This document shows, piece by piece, positions 42,617 through 53,750 of a DNA stretch of 64,000 nucleotides; the stretch's first letter is position 1, and the number at the start of each line of letters is the position of its first letter. The position numbers and the translations under genes are program-made. The stretch comes from Pseudomonas sp. A34-9 (GTDB lineage Bacteria; Pseudomonadota; Gammaproteobacteria; Pseudomonadales; Pseudomonadaceae), in contig NZ_CP119967.1 of assembly GCF_029543085.1 (NCBI RefSeq), positions 2,444,501 through 2,508,500 on the forward strand. Reading direction: 5' to 3'. Below the pieces are notes generated by a model that saw nothing but the letters and a program-made list of their open reading frames with translations, had not been told where the DNA came from and made no database searches.

Positions 42617-43963
42617 TCATTGCACGATGACCACTTCTTCGGTGTCGCTGCCGCCGTTGGACGACGTCACGCGGACCTTGGCGGGCGGTATCGGCGAGAT
42701 CCCGGTGGCCAGGGTTTTCACCGCGCCGTCGCCGCTCAGCGCACCGATGGCGGCGCCGCTGCCGGAAGTGGCGGTGAGTACGGGTGGCGAGGTTTCGTCA
42801 CTGGTCGAGGCCACTACCGTCAGTTGTCCAGAACTCAAGCTGTATTGGGCGCTCTGGATCACCACCAGGTCGGTCAGGGTCATGGGCAGGGTGGTCGGCG
42901 TGCTGCTGGCGATGGCGAGGTGGTTGTCGGCGGTCACTTGCAGGACGCTCGGCAAGGTCGGATTGGCCGACGATTGCGCGTACCAGGCGCCGGTGGAGTT
43001 GGCTTCGGTCATGTTCAGCACCGGGGTGAGGCTGGTCACGGCGACGGTGCCGGGAGCTGGCGGTGCGAGAACGAAAACGTCCTGCTGAGCGACCGGCGCA
43101 CTGGTCCCCGCTTTGCGTGAGTAGGTGCTGCGCTGGGTGATCATCGGCGTGGGTCGAACCACGGTCGACAACTTGCCGGAGACCGCGAACGTGGTGGAAC
43201 GCAGGTCGAGTCCGTTCGGCCCTTCAATACGCACGTAGTTGGTGTTGAATGGGCTACCGGTCACCGCTTCGGAGAGGTTCGGGTCGCCGACAAATTGCTC
43301 GGCGGCGCCGGTGACCGGGTTGGTTTCTGTGTACGGGCCGTTGACGCTGCGCAGGAACGGGCCGATGTCGCCCTTGAGCGCGCCGTCATAGGTTTTCGGC
43401 GTGCCGATGCCGATGTCGCGGGTCATGTTGATCGCGCGGCGACCGGGGGTGTCGATGTTGAACACATCGACGCCGTACGGGTGGGTGATGACGTAGGTGC
43501 CGGCGGTGGGCACATCGACGCGAATGCGGATCCGCGCGAAGCTGACTTGATCGCCCTCGACGGGCTCTTCGGCAGCGAACGCGGCTTCGACGGCGCTGAC
43601 GTAAGTCAGGTCGATTCCGCGCGCCGCATCAACGAGGGTGGTCTCGCCGGTGAACCAGAACGCTTCATCGGGGAAGTTGCTCGGGAAGACAATCGGCTGG
43701 GTGTCGTCGAACACGCCGGGCGTCGGCAGCAGCGAACACATGTACGAAGGCGCGCCGGGAGTACTGGGTACTCGGGAGCTGAGCGCTTTGGACAGGCACA
43801 GATCCAGCGTGCGACCGTGGGTGTCCTGATACCAACTGGCGAAACCGCCGTTGGCCGGTGTGTACGGCCCCGGATCAACAGCGAACAAAGCGGCCTGAGC
43901 AATGCCCTGGGCCAAGGCGCTCACGACCAGGACGGTCGCGGTTTTGGACAGTAAAGGGTGCAT
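42617..43963 (-). CDS. Secreted protein paralogous to the next gene, first in the curlin operon
   Basis: The 448-residue protein has a signal peptide (TATVLVVSALAQGIAQAA) and ATG 43963 after GAGGG. Residues about 25-280 share the same unassigned domain with the product of 40347-42581 (FAVDPGPYTPANGGFASWYQD, YMCSLLPTPGVFDD, GRRAINMTRDIGIGTP). Conserved Cys pairs may form disulfides. It lacks the VCBS repeats of its paralogue. Both share a GGSDTE(E/P)VV(I/V)V phrase, here at the C-terminus. No known family is recognised. Confidence 0.8.
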   Translation of the reverse strand: MHPLLSKTATVLVVSALAQGIAQAALFAVDPGPYTPANGGFASWYQDTHGRTLDLCLSKALSSRVPSTPGAPSYMCSLLPTPGVFDDTQPIVFPSNFPDEAFWFTGETTLVDAARGIDLTYVSAVEAAFAAEEPVEGDQVSFARIRIRVDVPTAGTYVITHPYGVDVFNIDTPGRRAINMTRDIGIGTPKTYDGALKGDIGPFLRSVNGPYTETNPVTGAAEQFVGDPNLSEAVTGSPFNTNYVRIEGPNGLDLRSTTFAVSGKLSTVVRPTPMITQRSTYSRKAGTSAPVAQQDVFVLAPPAPGTVAVTSLTPVLNMTEANSTGAWYAQSSANPTLPSVLQVTADNHLAIASSTPTTLPMTLTDLVVIQSAQYSLSSGQLTVVASTSDETSPPVLTATSGSGAAIGALSGDGAVKTLATGISPIPPAKVRVTSSNGGSDTEEVVIVQ

Positions 43964-44023
43964 GAGTTAATCCCTCTATCGAAGTACCTGCCCCTTGGGG
44001 ATGGGTCAGTTGCACAGGGCCTG

Positions 44024-44040
44024 TACACCTTCCATGCCAA
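44024..44040 (-). promoter_or_regulatory. Possible sigma54 promoter of the curlin operon
   Basis: Read on the minus strand, TTGGCAT-GGAAG-GTGTA has a good -24 element and a -12 element with GT in place of GC. It is similar to the candidate at 26248 (TGGCAT, GTGCG). It lies about 60 bp before the start at 43963. Confidence 0.4.
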
Positions 44041-44127
44041 GCTGCGGTGGATGGGTGGGAGAGGGCCGGGGTAGAGGGCTTGGCGGGCGGTTTGGCGAAG
44101 TTTGTGGACTGCGGGGAACGGGCGTCA

Positions 44128-44143
44128 TTCCCCAGGATTGGGG
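44128..44143. promoter_or_regulatory. CCCC-N6-GGGG dyad upstream of the curlin operon
   Basis: TTCCCC-AGGATT-GGGG has the same spacing as the boxes before the large oxidase and gspE operons. It lies about 90 bp upstream of the possible -24 element at 44039 on the minus strand. The rest of 43964-44388 holds this box, a REP pair and no gene. Confidence 0.5.
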
Positions 44144-44185
44144 GCGGTGGGGATGCTCTTGATGGCCCGTCGTACGCAGAACCCC

Positions 44186-44279
44186 TGTAGGAGCTGCCGC
44201 AGGCTGCGATCTTTTGATCTTGATTCACAAAAGCAGGATCAAAAGATCGCAGCCTCGTTTCACTCGACAGCTCCTACAG
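44186..44279. repeat. REP hairpin with a short insertion in one arm
   Basis: The left arm TGTAGGAGCTGCCGCAGGCT pairs with a right arm in which CGTTTCACTCG interrupts GCAGCCT...ACAGCTCCTACA. A GATCTTGATTC loop separates them. Confidence 0.75.
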
Positions 44280-44388
44280 GGATCTGGGGTGGGTTTGGGA
44301 GGTGTGCATCGGGTCGCTATCCCCGCATCCGGGCAAACCCCCACCCGTGGGCTATAACCCTATAGGGACGTATCGGGAAGTCGCCGCC

Positions 44389-45837
44389 ATGAACATGCAG
44401 TCGAAATCGCTACCGGTCGAGGAGGCCAACTTGAGGTGGGGCTCGCGCAAGCAGTCGTTCAATCTGCTGCGCTGGTTTTCGCTGATCAGCATGGCCGTGA
44501 TCGGCACCGTCGCCGTGGCGCTGGGCACGGTGTCGACGCGGTTCGTGATCGAGGAAAGCGTGCAACGCGATGCCTTGCTCACTGCGCAGTTCATTCAGGC
44601 CATCGCCTCGGCTGAAGTGCGCCACGTCTCGATTCCCAACGTGCGCACCATGGGCGATTTGCTCGATCCGCGGCTGGACAAGGATTTTCCCGATGTCGAT
44701 CCGCAAGCCCGGGCTGATGCGCGAGGCGAGTTTCTCGATCACATCGGCCATCTGCCGGATGTGATCCTCGCCAACATCTATGCACCGGACCGACGGGTGA
44801 TCTGGTCGACGAACCCCGCGCTCATCGGGACCAACATTCACGCCGATGAAGATCTTGATCGCGCCTTCAACGAAAAGATTCCGGTGTCGGCCAGTTACCA
44901 CGACGTCGACAAGGCTCGTGAAGAACAAAAATTCGTCACACCGCCGGATTACATCTTTATCGAAAACTACATCCCGCTGTTCGACGCCGAGGGCAAGAAT
45001 GTCACGGCGATGGTCGAGATCTACAAGGAACCGAAAGACCTCATCGCCCGCATGGAACGCGGACTGGCGCTGATCTGGCTGGCCACCGCGCTGGGCGGCG
45101 GACTGATTTATCTGGGCCTGTACTGGATTGTGCGGCGCGCGGCGATTCTGCTCGCGGCCCAGCAAAAACAACTGATCGCCAATGAAACCTTTGTCGCCTT
45201 GGGCGAGATGTCTTCCGCCGTGGCGCACAGTTTGCGCAATCCGTTGGCGACGATTCGCTCCAGTGCCGAACTGGCGCTGGAATTCGACGCGGGCCCGGCA
45301 GAAAAGAACATCAAGGACATCATCGGCCAGGTCGATCGCATGTCGAAATGGGTGCGCGAGCTGCTGCAATCGCTGCGTCCGCTCAACGATGACCCGGAAC
45401 CGGTGAACCTGGTGGCGGCGTTGCACGAAAGCCTCGTCGCCTTCGAACAACAGATCGCCAAGGCCGGCGTGCAGGTGGTGTTTCATCCGCAATACACGCC
45501 GATGGTGCTCAGCCAGCCGGTGCAACTGACGCAGATCCTCAACAGCCTGCTGGCCAATGCGCTGGAGGCCATGGACAAGGGCGGTACGTTGACCGTCAGC
45601 CTTGAACCCGGCGGCGACCGGGGTGTGTGCGTGGTGCTCAGCGACACCGGTAAAGGCATGAACGAAGAGCAACGGACCATGGCGTTCCGGCCGTTTTTCA
45701 CCACCAAGTCAGGTGGCTTGGGCGTTGGCCTGGTGTTGGTCAAACGCATCATGGAGCGCTTCGGCGGCGGCGTGACGCTGGACAGCCGCGAAGGCGAGGG
45801 CACCACCGTTCGCCTGGCCTTTCAACTGGTCCCCTGA
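44389..45837 (+). CDS. Sensor histidine kinase (MnxS-like, first of two paralogues)
   Basis: The 482-residue protein has TM1 at about residues 25-48, a periplasmic CACHE-like sensor (MGDLLDPRLDKDFPDVDP, YAPDRRVIWSTNPALIG) and TM2 at about 225-250. The HisKA box has His280 in EMSSAVAHSLRNPLATIRSS, and the HATPase has N/G boxes LLANALEAMDKGG and GLGVGLVLVKRIMERFGGG. It is paralogous along its length to the kinase at 50117. With the sigma54 regulator at 51579 this matches the MnxS1/MnxS2/MnxR set of P. putida GB-1; which kinase corresponds to S1 cannot be told. Confidence 0.88.
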   Translation: MNMQSKSLPVEEANLRWGSRKQSFNLLRWFSLISMAVIGTVAVALGTVSTRFVIEESVQRDALLTAQFIQAIASAEVRHVSIPNVRTMGDLLDPRLDKDFPDVDPQARADARGEFLDHIGHLPDVILANIYAPDRRVIWSTNPALIGTNIHADEDLDRAFNEKIPVSASYHDVDKAREEQKFVTPPDYIFIENYIPLFDAEGKNVTAMVEIYKEPKDLIARMERGLALIWLATALGGGLIYLGLYWIVRRAAILLAAQQKQLIANETFVALGEMSSAVAHSLRNPLATIRSSAELALEFDAGPAEKNIKDIIGQVDRMSKWVRELLQSLRPLNDDPEPVNLVAALHESLVAFEQQIAKAGVQVVFHPQYTPMVLSQPVQLTQILNSLLANALEAMDKGGTLTVSLEPGGDRGVCVVLSDTGKGMNEEQRTMAFRPFFTTKSGGLGVGLVLVKRIMERFGGGVTLDSREGEGTTVRLAFQLVP

Positions 45838-45852
45838 TTCACACCTTCCCCC

Positions 45853-45937
45853 TGTAGGAGCTGCCGAAGGCTGCGATCTTTTGATCTTGATCTTAAAAAC
45901 CAAGATCAAAAGATCGCAGCCTTCGGCAGCTCCTACA
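45853..45937. repeat. REP hairpin (GATCGCAGCCTTCGGCAG type)
   Basis: TGTAGGAGCTGCCGAAGGCT and its full reverse complement at the right end enclose a GATCTTGATCTT loop. It separates the kinase stop from the oxidase promoter. Confidence 0.85.
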
Positions 45938-45970
45938 CAGGTTCATAAACGCCGCAAAAATTTATGAACT

Positions 45971-46020
45971 TCCCCCATCAATGGGTGTCAAGCCCCGGTC
46001 ACCGGGGAGTGGGGAAATTC
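45971..46020. promoter_or_regulatory. G/C-box dyads upstream of the second multicopper oxidase gene
   Basis: CCCC-ATCAAT-GGGT (45973-45986) has the 6-bp spacing of the other boxes. CCCCGGTCACCGGGG (45993-46007) is a close palindrome, and GTGGGGAAA (46009-46017) repeats a half-site seen before the large oxidase. They lie 45-90 bp before the -24 element at 46063. Confidence 0.6.
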
Positions 46021-46061
46021 ACAGCGCCCCCAAGTCCCTGTTACAACTGGAAATAATTTCT

Positions 46062-46077
46062 TGGCGCACTAGTTGCA
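46062..46077 (+). promoter_or_regulatory. Sigma54 promoter of the second multicopper oxidase gene
   Basis: TGGCGC-ACTAG-TTGCA matches the sigma54 consensus except A to G in the -24 box, with correct GG-GC spacing. It ends 37 bp before the chosen ATG at 46115, and it overlaps the first possible start of the open frame (46073), which excludes that start. Confidence 0.8.
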
Positions 46078-46114
46078 AAACACCATCACCCCTTCCTTGA
46101 TGAGGCGGCTGGTG

Positions 46115-48918
<2,804 letters not shown>

Positions 48919-48922
<4 letters not shown>

Positions 48923-50022
48923 ACCGCCGCCACGCCGACAGCCCGCCGCTGCCTACCCCGCGCTCCCGGGCGCTGGGCATGCACCTGGTGCTGATGCTGG
49001 TGGCCTGTGTGCTCGGCAGCCGCGTATTGCTGGCCCATCAGGCCAGCGTCGGCGGATCGCCAACGGCCAGCGAATCCGCCACCCCGTGGGGTGGCGACTA
49101 TTTCCCCAACACCCTGCTGACCGATCAGGACGGTCGGCAGGTGCATTTTTTCGATGACCTGATCAAAGGCAAAGTGGTGGTGATCAACTTCATCTTCACT
49201 TCGTGCAGTGATTCCTGCCCACTGGAAACCGCGCGCCTGCGCCAGGTGCAGAAACTGCTCGGCGATCGGGTCGGTCAGGATATCTTTTTTTACTCGATCA
49301 GCATCGATCCGCTCAGCGATACACCCGAGGTGCTAAAAGCGTATTCGCAGCGCTTCAAGGTCGGCCCCGGCTGGAAGTTTCTCACCGGCGAATTCGAGGA
49401 CGTCACCGACCTGCGCAAGAAACTCGGGTTGTTCATCGACGGCGTCGACAACGGTCGCAGCAAGGACCACAACCTCAGCCTGATCGTCGGTAATCAGACC
49501 ACCGGGCGCTGGATGAAAGCCTCGCCGTTCGAAAACCCGTGGATCCTCGCCGATCAACTGGCCAACACCTTGCAAAACTGGAAACAGCCGAGCATCGAAG
49601 AAAGCTACGCCAATGCCCCGGATATTCGCCCGCCGAGCAATGGCGAAGAACTGTTCCGCACCCGCTGTGCCTCGTGCCATAGCCTCGGCCCAATGGATGG
49701 GCAGGGCCTCGGCATGCGCAGCATTGGCCCCGACCTGATCGGCGTGACCCGCCATCGCGACGCCCAATGGTTGAACCGCTGGATTCGCGAACCGGATCGC
49801 CTGCTCGCGGAAAAAGACCCGATTGCCGTGCAACTGTACGAACAGTTTGAGCGAATCCCGATGCCCAATCTGCGCCTGGACGAGCAATCCGCGCAGTCGA
49901 TCATCGATTTCCTCCGTGATGAAACCGAGCGTCAGCAACCGTCCACCGCAACCGTCGCCGACGGTGCATTGACGCCAGTAAAACCGGGCGATCCAGCCGC
50001 AACGGTGAGTCAGATGCGCTAG
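48919..50022 (+). CDS. SCO-family copper chaperone fused to cytochrome c
   Basis: The 367-residue protein overlaps the oxidase gene by 4 bp. An N-terminal membrane anchor (LVLMLVACVLGSRVLLA) is followed by an SCO domain with FTSCSDSCPLETA near residue 95 and SIDPLSDTPEV. A C-terminal class I cytochrome c has its heme motif RCASCHSLGPMDGQG near residue 250 and an axial Met candidate in RIPMPNLRL. It probably supplies copper to, or moves electrons from, the oxidase encoded upstream. Confidence 0.88.
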
Positions 50023-50116
50023 CGGCGCAATAGCATCATTGAACCGTGTGTCGTGGTCAGAGCCACCTACACTGATGGCTGTAACTGGCCCGATACAAAA
50101 ACTCCAGGGCACTCCC

Positions 50117-51610
50117 ATGCAGCGACTGGAAGCACAAAAAACACCGGCGCCGGACACCCCGGCCGCAATGGGCAAGAGCTGGCGCGAACAGTTCAATCTG
50201 CTGCGCTGGTTCTCGCTGGCGAGTTTTTTCATCATCGCCGCCGTGGCAGTGGGCCTTGGCTATATCTCCACGCGCTTCGTGGTCACCGAAAGCGTCGAGC
50301 GCGACGCCTTGCTGACCGCACAATTCGTCCAGGCCATCGGCGCGGCGGAAATACGCCATGCCGGCATCACCCCGGCGCGGACCATGGGCGAAATGCTTGA
50401 CCCGCGCCAGGACGACAACTTTCCCGATGTCGATCCGGTTGCCCATGCAGCCGCCCGCGCCGAGTTCCTCGACCATGTCGAACACCTGCCGGACATTCTC
50501 CTGGCCACGGTGTATGCGCTGGATCGCACGGTGATCTGGTCGACCAATCCAGAACTGATCGGGGTCAAATTCGAGGATGACGACGAGCTCGACGAGTCGT
50601 TCGAGATGAAAGTCGCGGTGTCCTCCAGTTACCACAAAATCGACGATGAAAAACCCGAGCAGCAGTTACTGCGCGAACCGAAATACCTGTTCATCGAGAA
50701 CTACATCCCGATGTTCAACGCCGACAAAAGCAAAGTCATCGCCATGGTCGAGATCTACAAGGAACCGGCGGATCTGGTAGACCGCATCGACCGTGGGTTC
50801 GCCTCGATCTGGGCGGCGACGTGTTTCGGTGGAGCGGCGATCTTTCTCGCCTTGTTCTGGATCGTTCGGCGTGCGGCGAAACTGCTGCAGAGCCAGCAGC
50901 AACAACTGATCAGCAACGAAACCTTTGTCGCCCTCGGCGAGATGTCTTCGGCGGTCGCGCACAGCTTGCGCAATCCCTTGGCGACCATTCGTTCCAGCGC
51001 CGAACTGGCCCAGGAAATCGCCAGCCCCGGCGCGCAGCGCAACATCGGCGACATCATCAGCCAGGTTGATCGCATGTCGCGCTGGGTCCGCGAGTTGCTC
51101 GTTTCGCTGCGGCCGATGAATGACGACGGCGAGGCGGTGGACCTGTTGATGGCGGTCGAGGACACCCTCGGCGCGTTCGAAGCGTTGATCAAACGCAGCA
51201 ACGTCGAAGTGCGCTTCACACCGCACAATTGCGCGCCGGTCGTCAGCCAGAAGGTGTTGCTCACACAAATCCTCAATAGCCTGTTTGCCAACGCCCTGGA
51301 AGCCATGCCCAAGGGCGGTGTGCTCAGCGTCGAATTCGAATCACCGCAGCCCGACAGCGTGCGCCTGACCGTGAGCGACACCGGCAAGGGCATGAGCGCG
51401 CAGCAGCAACTGTTGGTGTTCAAACCGTTTTTCACTACCAAACAGGGCGGCCTCGGGGTTGGTCTGGCGTTGGTCAAAAGAATCATGGAGCGTTTTGAAG
51501 GTTCGGTCGTACTGACCAGCCGCGAGCAGGAAGGAACCCGCGTCAGTCTCAACTTCAAAGTGGCATCGGGAGGGGAATATGGAACACAGCATTCTGCTGG
51601 TCGAGGATGA
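50117..51610 (+). CDS. Sensor histidine kinase (MnxS-like, second of two paralogues)
   Basis: The 497-residue protein uses ATG 50117; longer starts at 50039 and 50075 have no better ribosome site. Its layout equals the kinase at 44389: TM1, periplasmic sensor (MGEMLDPRQDDNFPDVDP, YALDRTVIWSTNPELIG), TM2, HisKA with His282 in AVAHSLRNPLATIRSS, and HATPase with LFANALEAMPKGG and GLGVGLALVKRIMERFEG. The 3' end overlaps the response-regulator gene by 32 bp, so the two are co-expressed. Confidence 0.9.
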   Translation: MQRLEAQKTPAPDTPAAMGKSWREQFNLLRWFSLASFFIIAAVAVGLGYISTRFVVTESVERDALLTAQFVQAIGAAEIRHAGITPARTMGEMLDPRQDDNFPDVDPVAHAAARAEFLDHVEHLPDILLATVYALDRTVIWSTNPELIGVKFEDDDELDESFEMKVAVSSSYHKIDDEKPEQQLLREPKYLFIENYIPMFNADKSKVIAMVEIYKEPADLVDRIDRGFASIWAATCFGGAAIFLALFWIVRRAAKLLQSQQQQLISNETFVALGEMSSAVAHSLRNPLATIRSSAELAQEIASPGAQRNIGDIISQVDRMSRWVRELLVSLRPMNDDGEAVDLLMAVEDTLGAFEALIKRSNVEVRFTPHNCAPVVSQKVLLTQILNSLFANALEAMPKGGVLSVEFESPQPDSVRLTVSDTGKGMSAQQQLLVFKPFFTTKQGGLGVGLALVKRIMERFEGSVVLTSREQEGTRVSLNFKVASGGEYGTQHSAGRG

Positions 51611-53009
51611 CGAACTGCTGGCCGAGAATATTCAGACCTACCTGGAGCGCAAGGACTTCGAGGTGACGGTCTGCCATTCGGCCGAAGACGCGTTGGGGCA
51701 ATTGGAAAGCTTTATGCCGGACATCGTGCTCACCGACAATTCGCTGCCAGGCATGAGTGGTCACGACCTGATTCAGAAGCTGCGCATCAGCGCGCCGGAT
51801 CTCAAAGTGATCATGATGACGGGCTACGGCAACGTTGAAGATGCCGTGGTGGCGATGAAGGAGGGCGCTTTTCATTACGTGACCAAACCGGTCGCGCTGC
51901 CGGAACTCAAACTGCTGCTGGACAAGGCGCTGGCCACCGAACGGATGGAGCGCACGCTGTCGTTCTATCAGGAGCGTGAGGCGCAGAAATCCGGGGTGCA
52001 GGCGCTGATCGGCGATTCGGCGCCGATGCAATATCTGAAAAACACCATCGGCCAGTTGCTCGACGCCGAGCGACGCATGGCCAACACTGATCTGCCGCCG
52101 GTTTTGGTGGAAGGCGAGACCGGCACCGGTAAAGAACTGGTGGCCCGTGCGCTGCACTTCGACGGCCCGCGCAGCAAAGGCCCGTTCATTGAGTTCAACT
52201 GTGCGTCGATTCCGTCGAACCTGGTGGAGTCGGAGCTGTTCGGCCATGAGAAAGGCGCGTTCACTGACGCCAAGGATCGCCGGGTCGGGCTGGTGGAAGC
52301 GGCGGATGGCGGCACGCTGTTTCTCGATGAGATCGGCGAAATGGATCTGCTGCTGCAGGCGAAGATTTTGAAGTTGCTGGAGGATCGGACGATTCGCCGG
52401 GTCGGTTCGGTGAAGGAGCGCAAGGTCAATCTGCGGGTGATCAGTGCGACCAATTGCAACCTTGAGCAGATGGTCCAGCAGGGTAAATTCCGCCGCGATC
52501 TGTTTTTCCGCCTGCGGATCATTTCCATCAAGGTGCCGCGTCTGTATGCCCGGGGCGACGATATTCTGCTGCTGGCGCGGCACTTCCTCGCCAGCCATGG
52601 CAAGCGTTACGGCAAACCCAATCTGCATTTCAGCCAGCAGGCCGAGGAGTTGCTGCTCAGTTACACCTGGCCGGGCAACGTCCGCGAACTGCGCAACATG
52701 CTTGAGCAGACCGTGCTGCTGGCACCCAGCGATACGATTGCCGCGCATCAACTGAACGTGTGCATGAGCCTGGTCGACGAACCGCCCATGCATTTGCACG
52801 AAGCCCCGATGCACTACGAACCGCGCCCGGCGAGCAACACCGAGTCGATGAACCTGCCGGAAGTCGAACGCGACATGGTACGCAAGATGCTCGACAAGAC
52901 CGACTGGAACGTCACCAAATCCGCACGCCTGCTGGGCCTGAGCCGCGACATGCTGCGCTACCGCATCGAAAAACTCGGCCTCGCCCGCCCGGATAAACGG
53001 CAGTGGTAG
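51579..53009 (+). CDS. mnxR: Sigma54-dependent response regulator (MnxR-like)
   Basis: The 476-residue NtrC-type regulator starts at ATG 51579 after GGGAGGGG. The receiver has Asp in VLTDNSLPGMSG near residue 53. The AAA+ domain has Walker A GETGTGKE near 178, the sigma54-contact loop as GAFTDA (the usual form is GAFTGA) near 225, Walker B GGTLFLDEIGEM and WPGNVRELRN. The Fis-type HTH is NVTKSARLLGLSRDMLRYRI near 445. It is the natural activator for the sigma54 promoters in this window. The symbol rests on the two-kinase, two-oxidase context. Confidence 0.85.
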   Translation: MEHSILLVEDDELLAENIQTYLERKDFEVTVCHSAEDALGQLESFMPDIVLTDNSLPGMSGHDLIQKLRISAPDLKVIMMTGYGNVEDAVVAMKEGAFHYVTKPVALPELKLLLDKALATERMERTLSFYQEREAQKSGVQALIGDSAPMQYLKNTIGQLLDAERRMANTDLPPVLVEGETGTGKELVARALHFDGPRSKGPFIEFNCASIPSNLVESELFGHEKGAFTDAKDRRVGLVEAADGGTLFLDEIGEMDLLLQAKILKLLEDRTIRRVGSVKERKVNLRVISATNCNLEQMVQQGKFRRDLFFRLRIISIKVPRLYARGDDILLLARHFLASHGKRYGKPNLHFSQQAEELLLSYTWPGNVRELRNMLEQTVLLAPSDTIAAHQLNVCMSLVDEPPMHLHEAPMHYEPRPASNTESMNLPEVERDMVRKMLDKTDWNVTKSARLLGLSRDMLRYRIEKLGLARPDKRQW

Positions 53010-53025
53010 CCCGCCACCGATTCCC

Positions 53026-53114
53026 TGTAGGAGTGAGCCTGCTCGCGATAGCGGTGTGTCAGTCGACCTGTTTATTGCTGACACACCACTATCGCGAGCA
53101 GGCTCACTCCTACA
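53026..53114. repeat. REP hairpin (GGAGTGAGCCTGCTCGCG type)
   Basis: TGTAGGAGTGAGCCTGCTCG at left and CGAGCAGGCTCACTCCTACA at right enclose TGTGTCAG/CTGACACA, which extends the stem. It lies between convergent genes and may end both transcripts. Confidence 0.85.
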
Positions 53115-53153
53115 AGGGATCGGTGGTGCCGCAGATGTTGTACGCCACCAGAA

Positions 53154-53504
53154 TCAATGTTGTTGTTGCCGGCTCAGACACTCCAGCAGACAACTGGGAT
53201 CCAGCACCTCGTCATTCACATAAATCCCGCGCTCGGCATCGTACGTGCGAATAAACACCCGCACCGTCGCATCCGCCACGTTGGGCAATTGCGAGTCGTA
53301 GAACACGTGATCATCCGGAATGACCACAAAATCCTGCGGCGCCGTGTCCTCGTATGGCTTCGGCGGCGTCGCGTTCAACGAATACGGAGCAGGGTGGGCG
53401 AAGGGCTGGTTGGGCCCGTAGTAAACAAAATTGCTGTCCAGCGCTTGCGCCTGAGTGGCAGCGAGCAGACAGCCGGTCAACAACAGTCGATCGAGCATTG
53501 GCAT
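53154..53504 (-). CDS. Small secreted protein of unknown function
   Basis: The 116-residue protein starts at ATG 53504 (AGGTG upstream). The signal peptide is LLLTGCLLAATQAQA. The mature part opens LDSNFVYYGPNQPFAHPAP, holds a DFVVIPDDHVFYDSQLP segment and ends with two close cysteines (SCLLECL) and a Gln/His tail. No family is recognised. It is convergent with the sigma54 regulator gene; membership in the oxidase locus is possible but unproven. Confidence 0.65.
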   Translation of the reverse strand: MPMLDRLLLTGCLLAATQAQALDSNFVYYGPNQPFAHPAPYSLNATPPKPYEDTAPQDFVVIPDDHVFYDSQLPNVADATVRVFIRTYDAERGIYVNDEVLDPSCLLECLSRQQQH

Positions 53505-53575
53505 GGCGGCACCTGCGAGTGCGGTTTTCCCCAAGGCTATTAACTATAGCTGCCCGACATTCAAACAATCAGATA

Positions 53576-53660
53576 TGTAGGAGCTGCCGCAGGCTGCGAT
53601 CTTTTGATCTTGACCTTTAAAAACAAGATCAAAAGATCGCAGCCTGCGGCAGCTCCTACA
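53576..53660. repeat. REP hairpin (GATCGCAGCCTGCGGCAG type)
   Basis: TGTAGGAGCTGCCGCAGGCT pairs with its reverse complement, with a loop of GATCTTGACC and an AAGATC inner stem. It lies just upstream of the methyltransferase promoter region. Confidence 0.85.
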
Positions 53661-53750
53661 CGAATTGGCTTACAAGTTTGTAACAACCGCAATTGCCGGG
53701 CTGATCTAGACTCGGATCCGCTCAATCAAGAGCACCGTCCGGAGTGCGCC

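Noticed and set aside
44163..44178. TGGCCC-N5-ACGCA as a sigma54 promoter for the first sensor kinase
   Set aside because: It has several mismatches, lies only 20 bp from the nearest dyad, and is separated from the gene by a REP hairpin.
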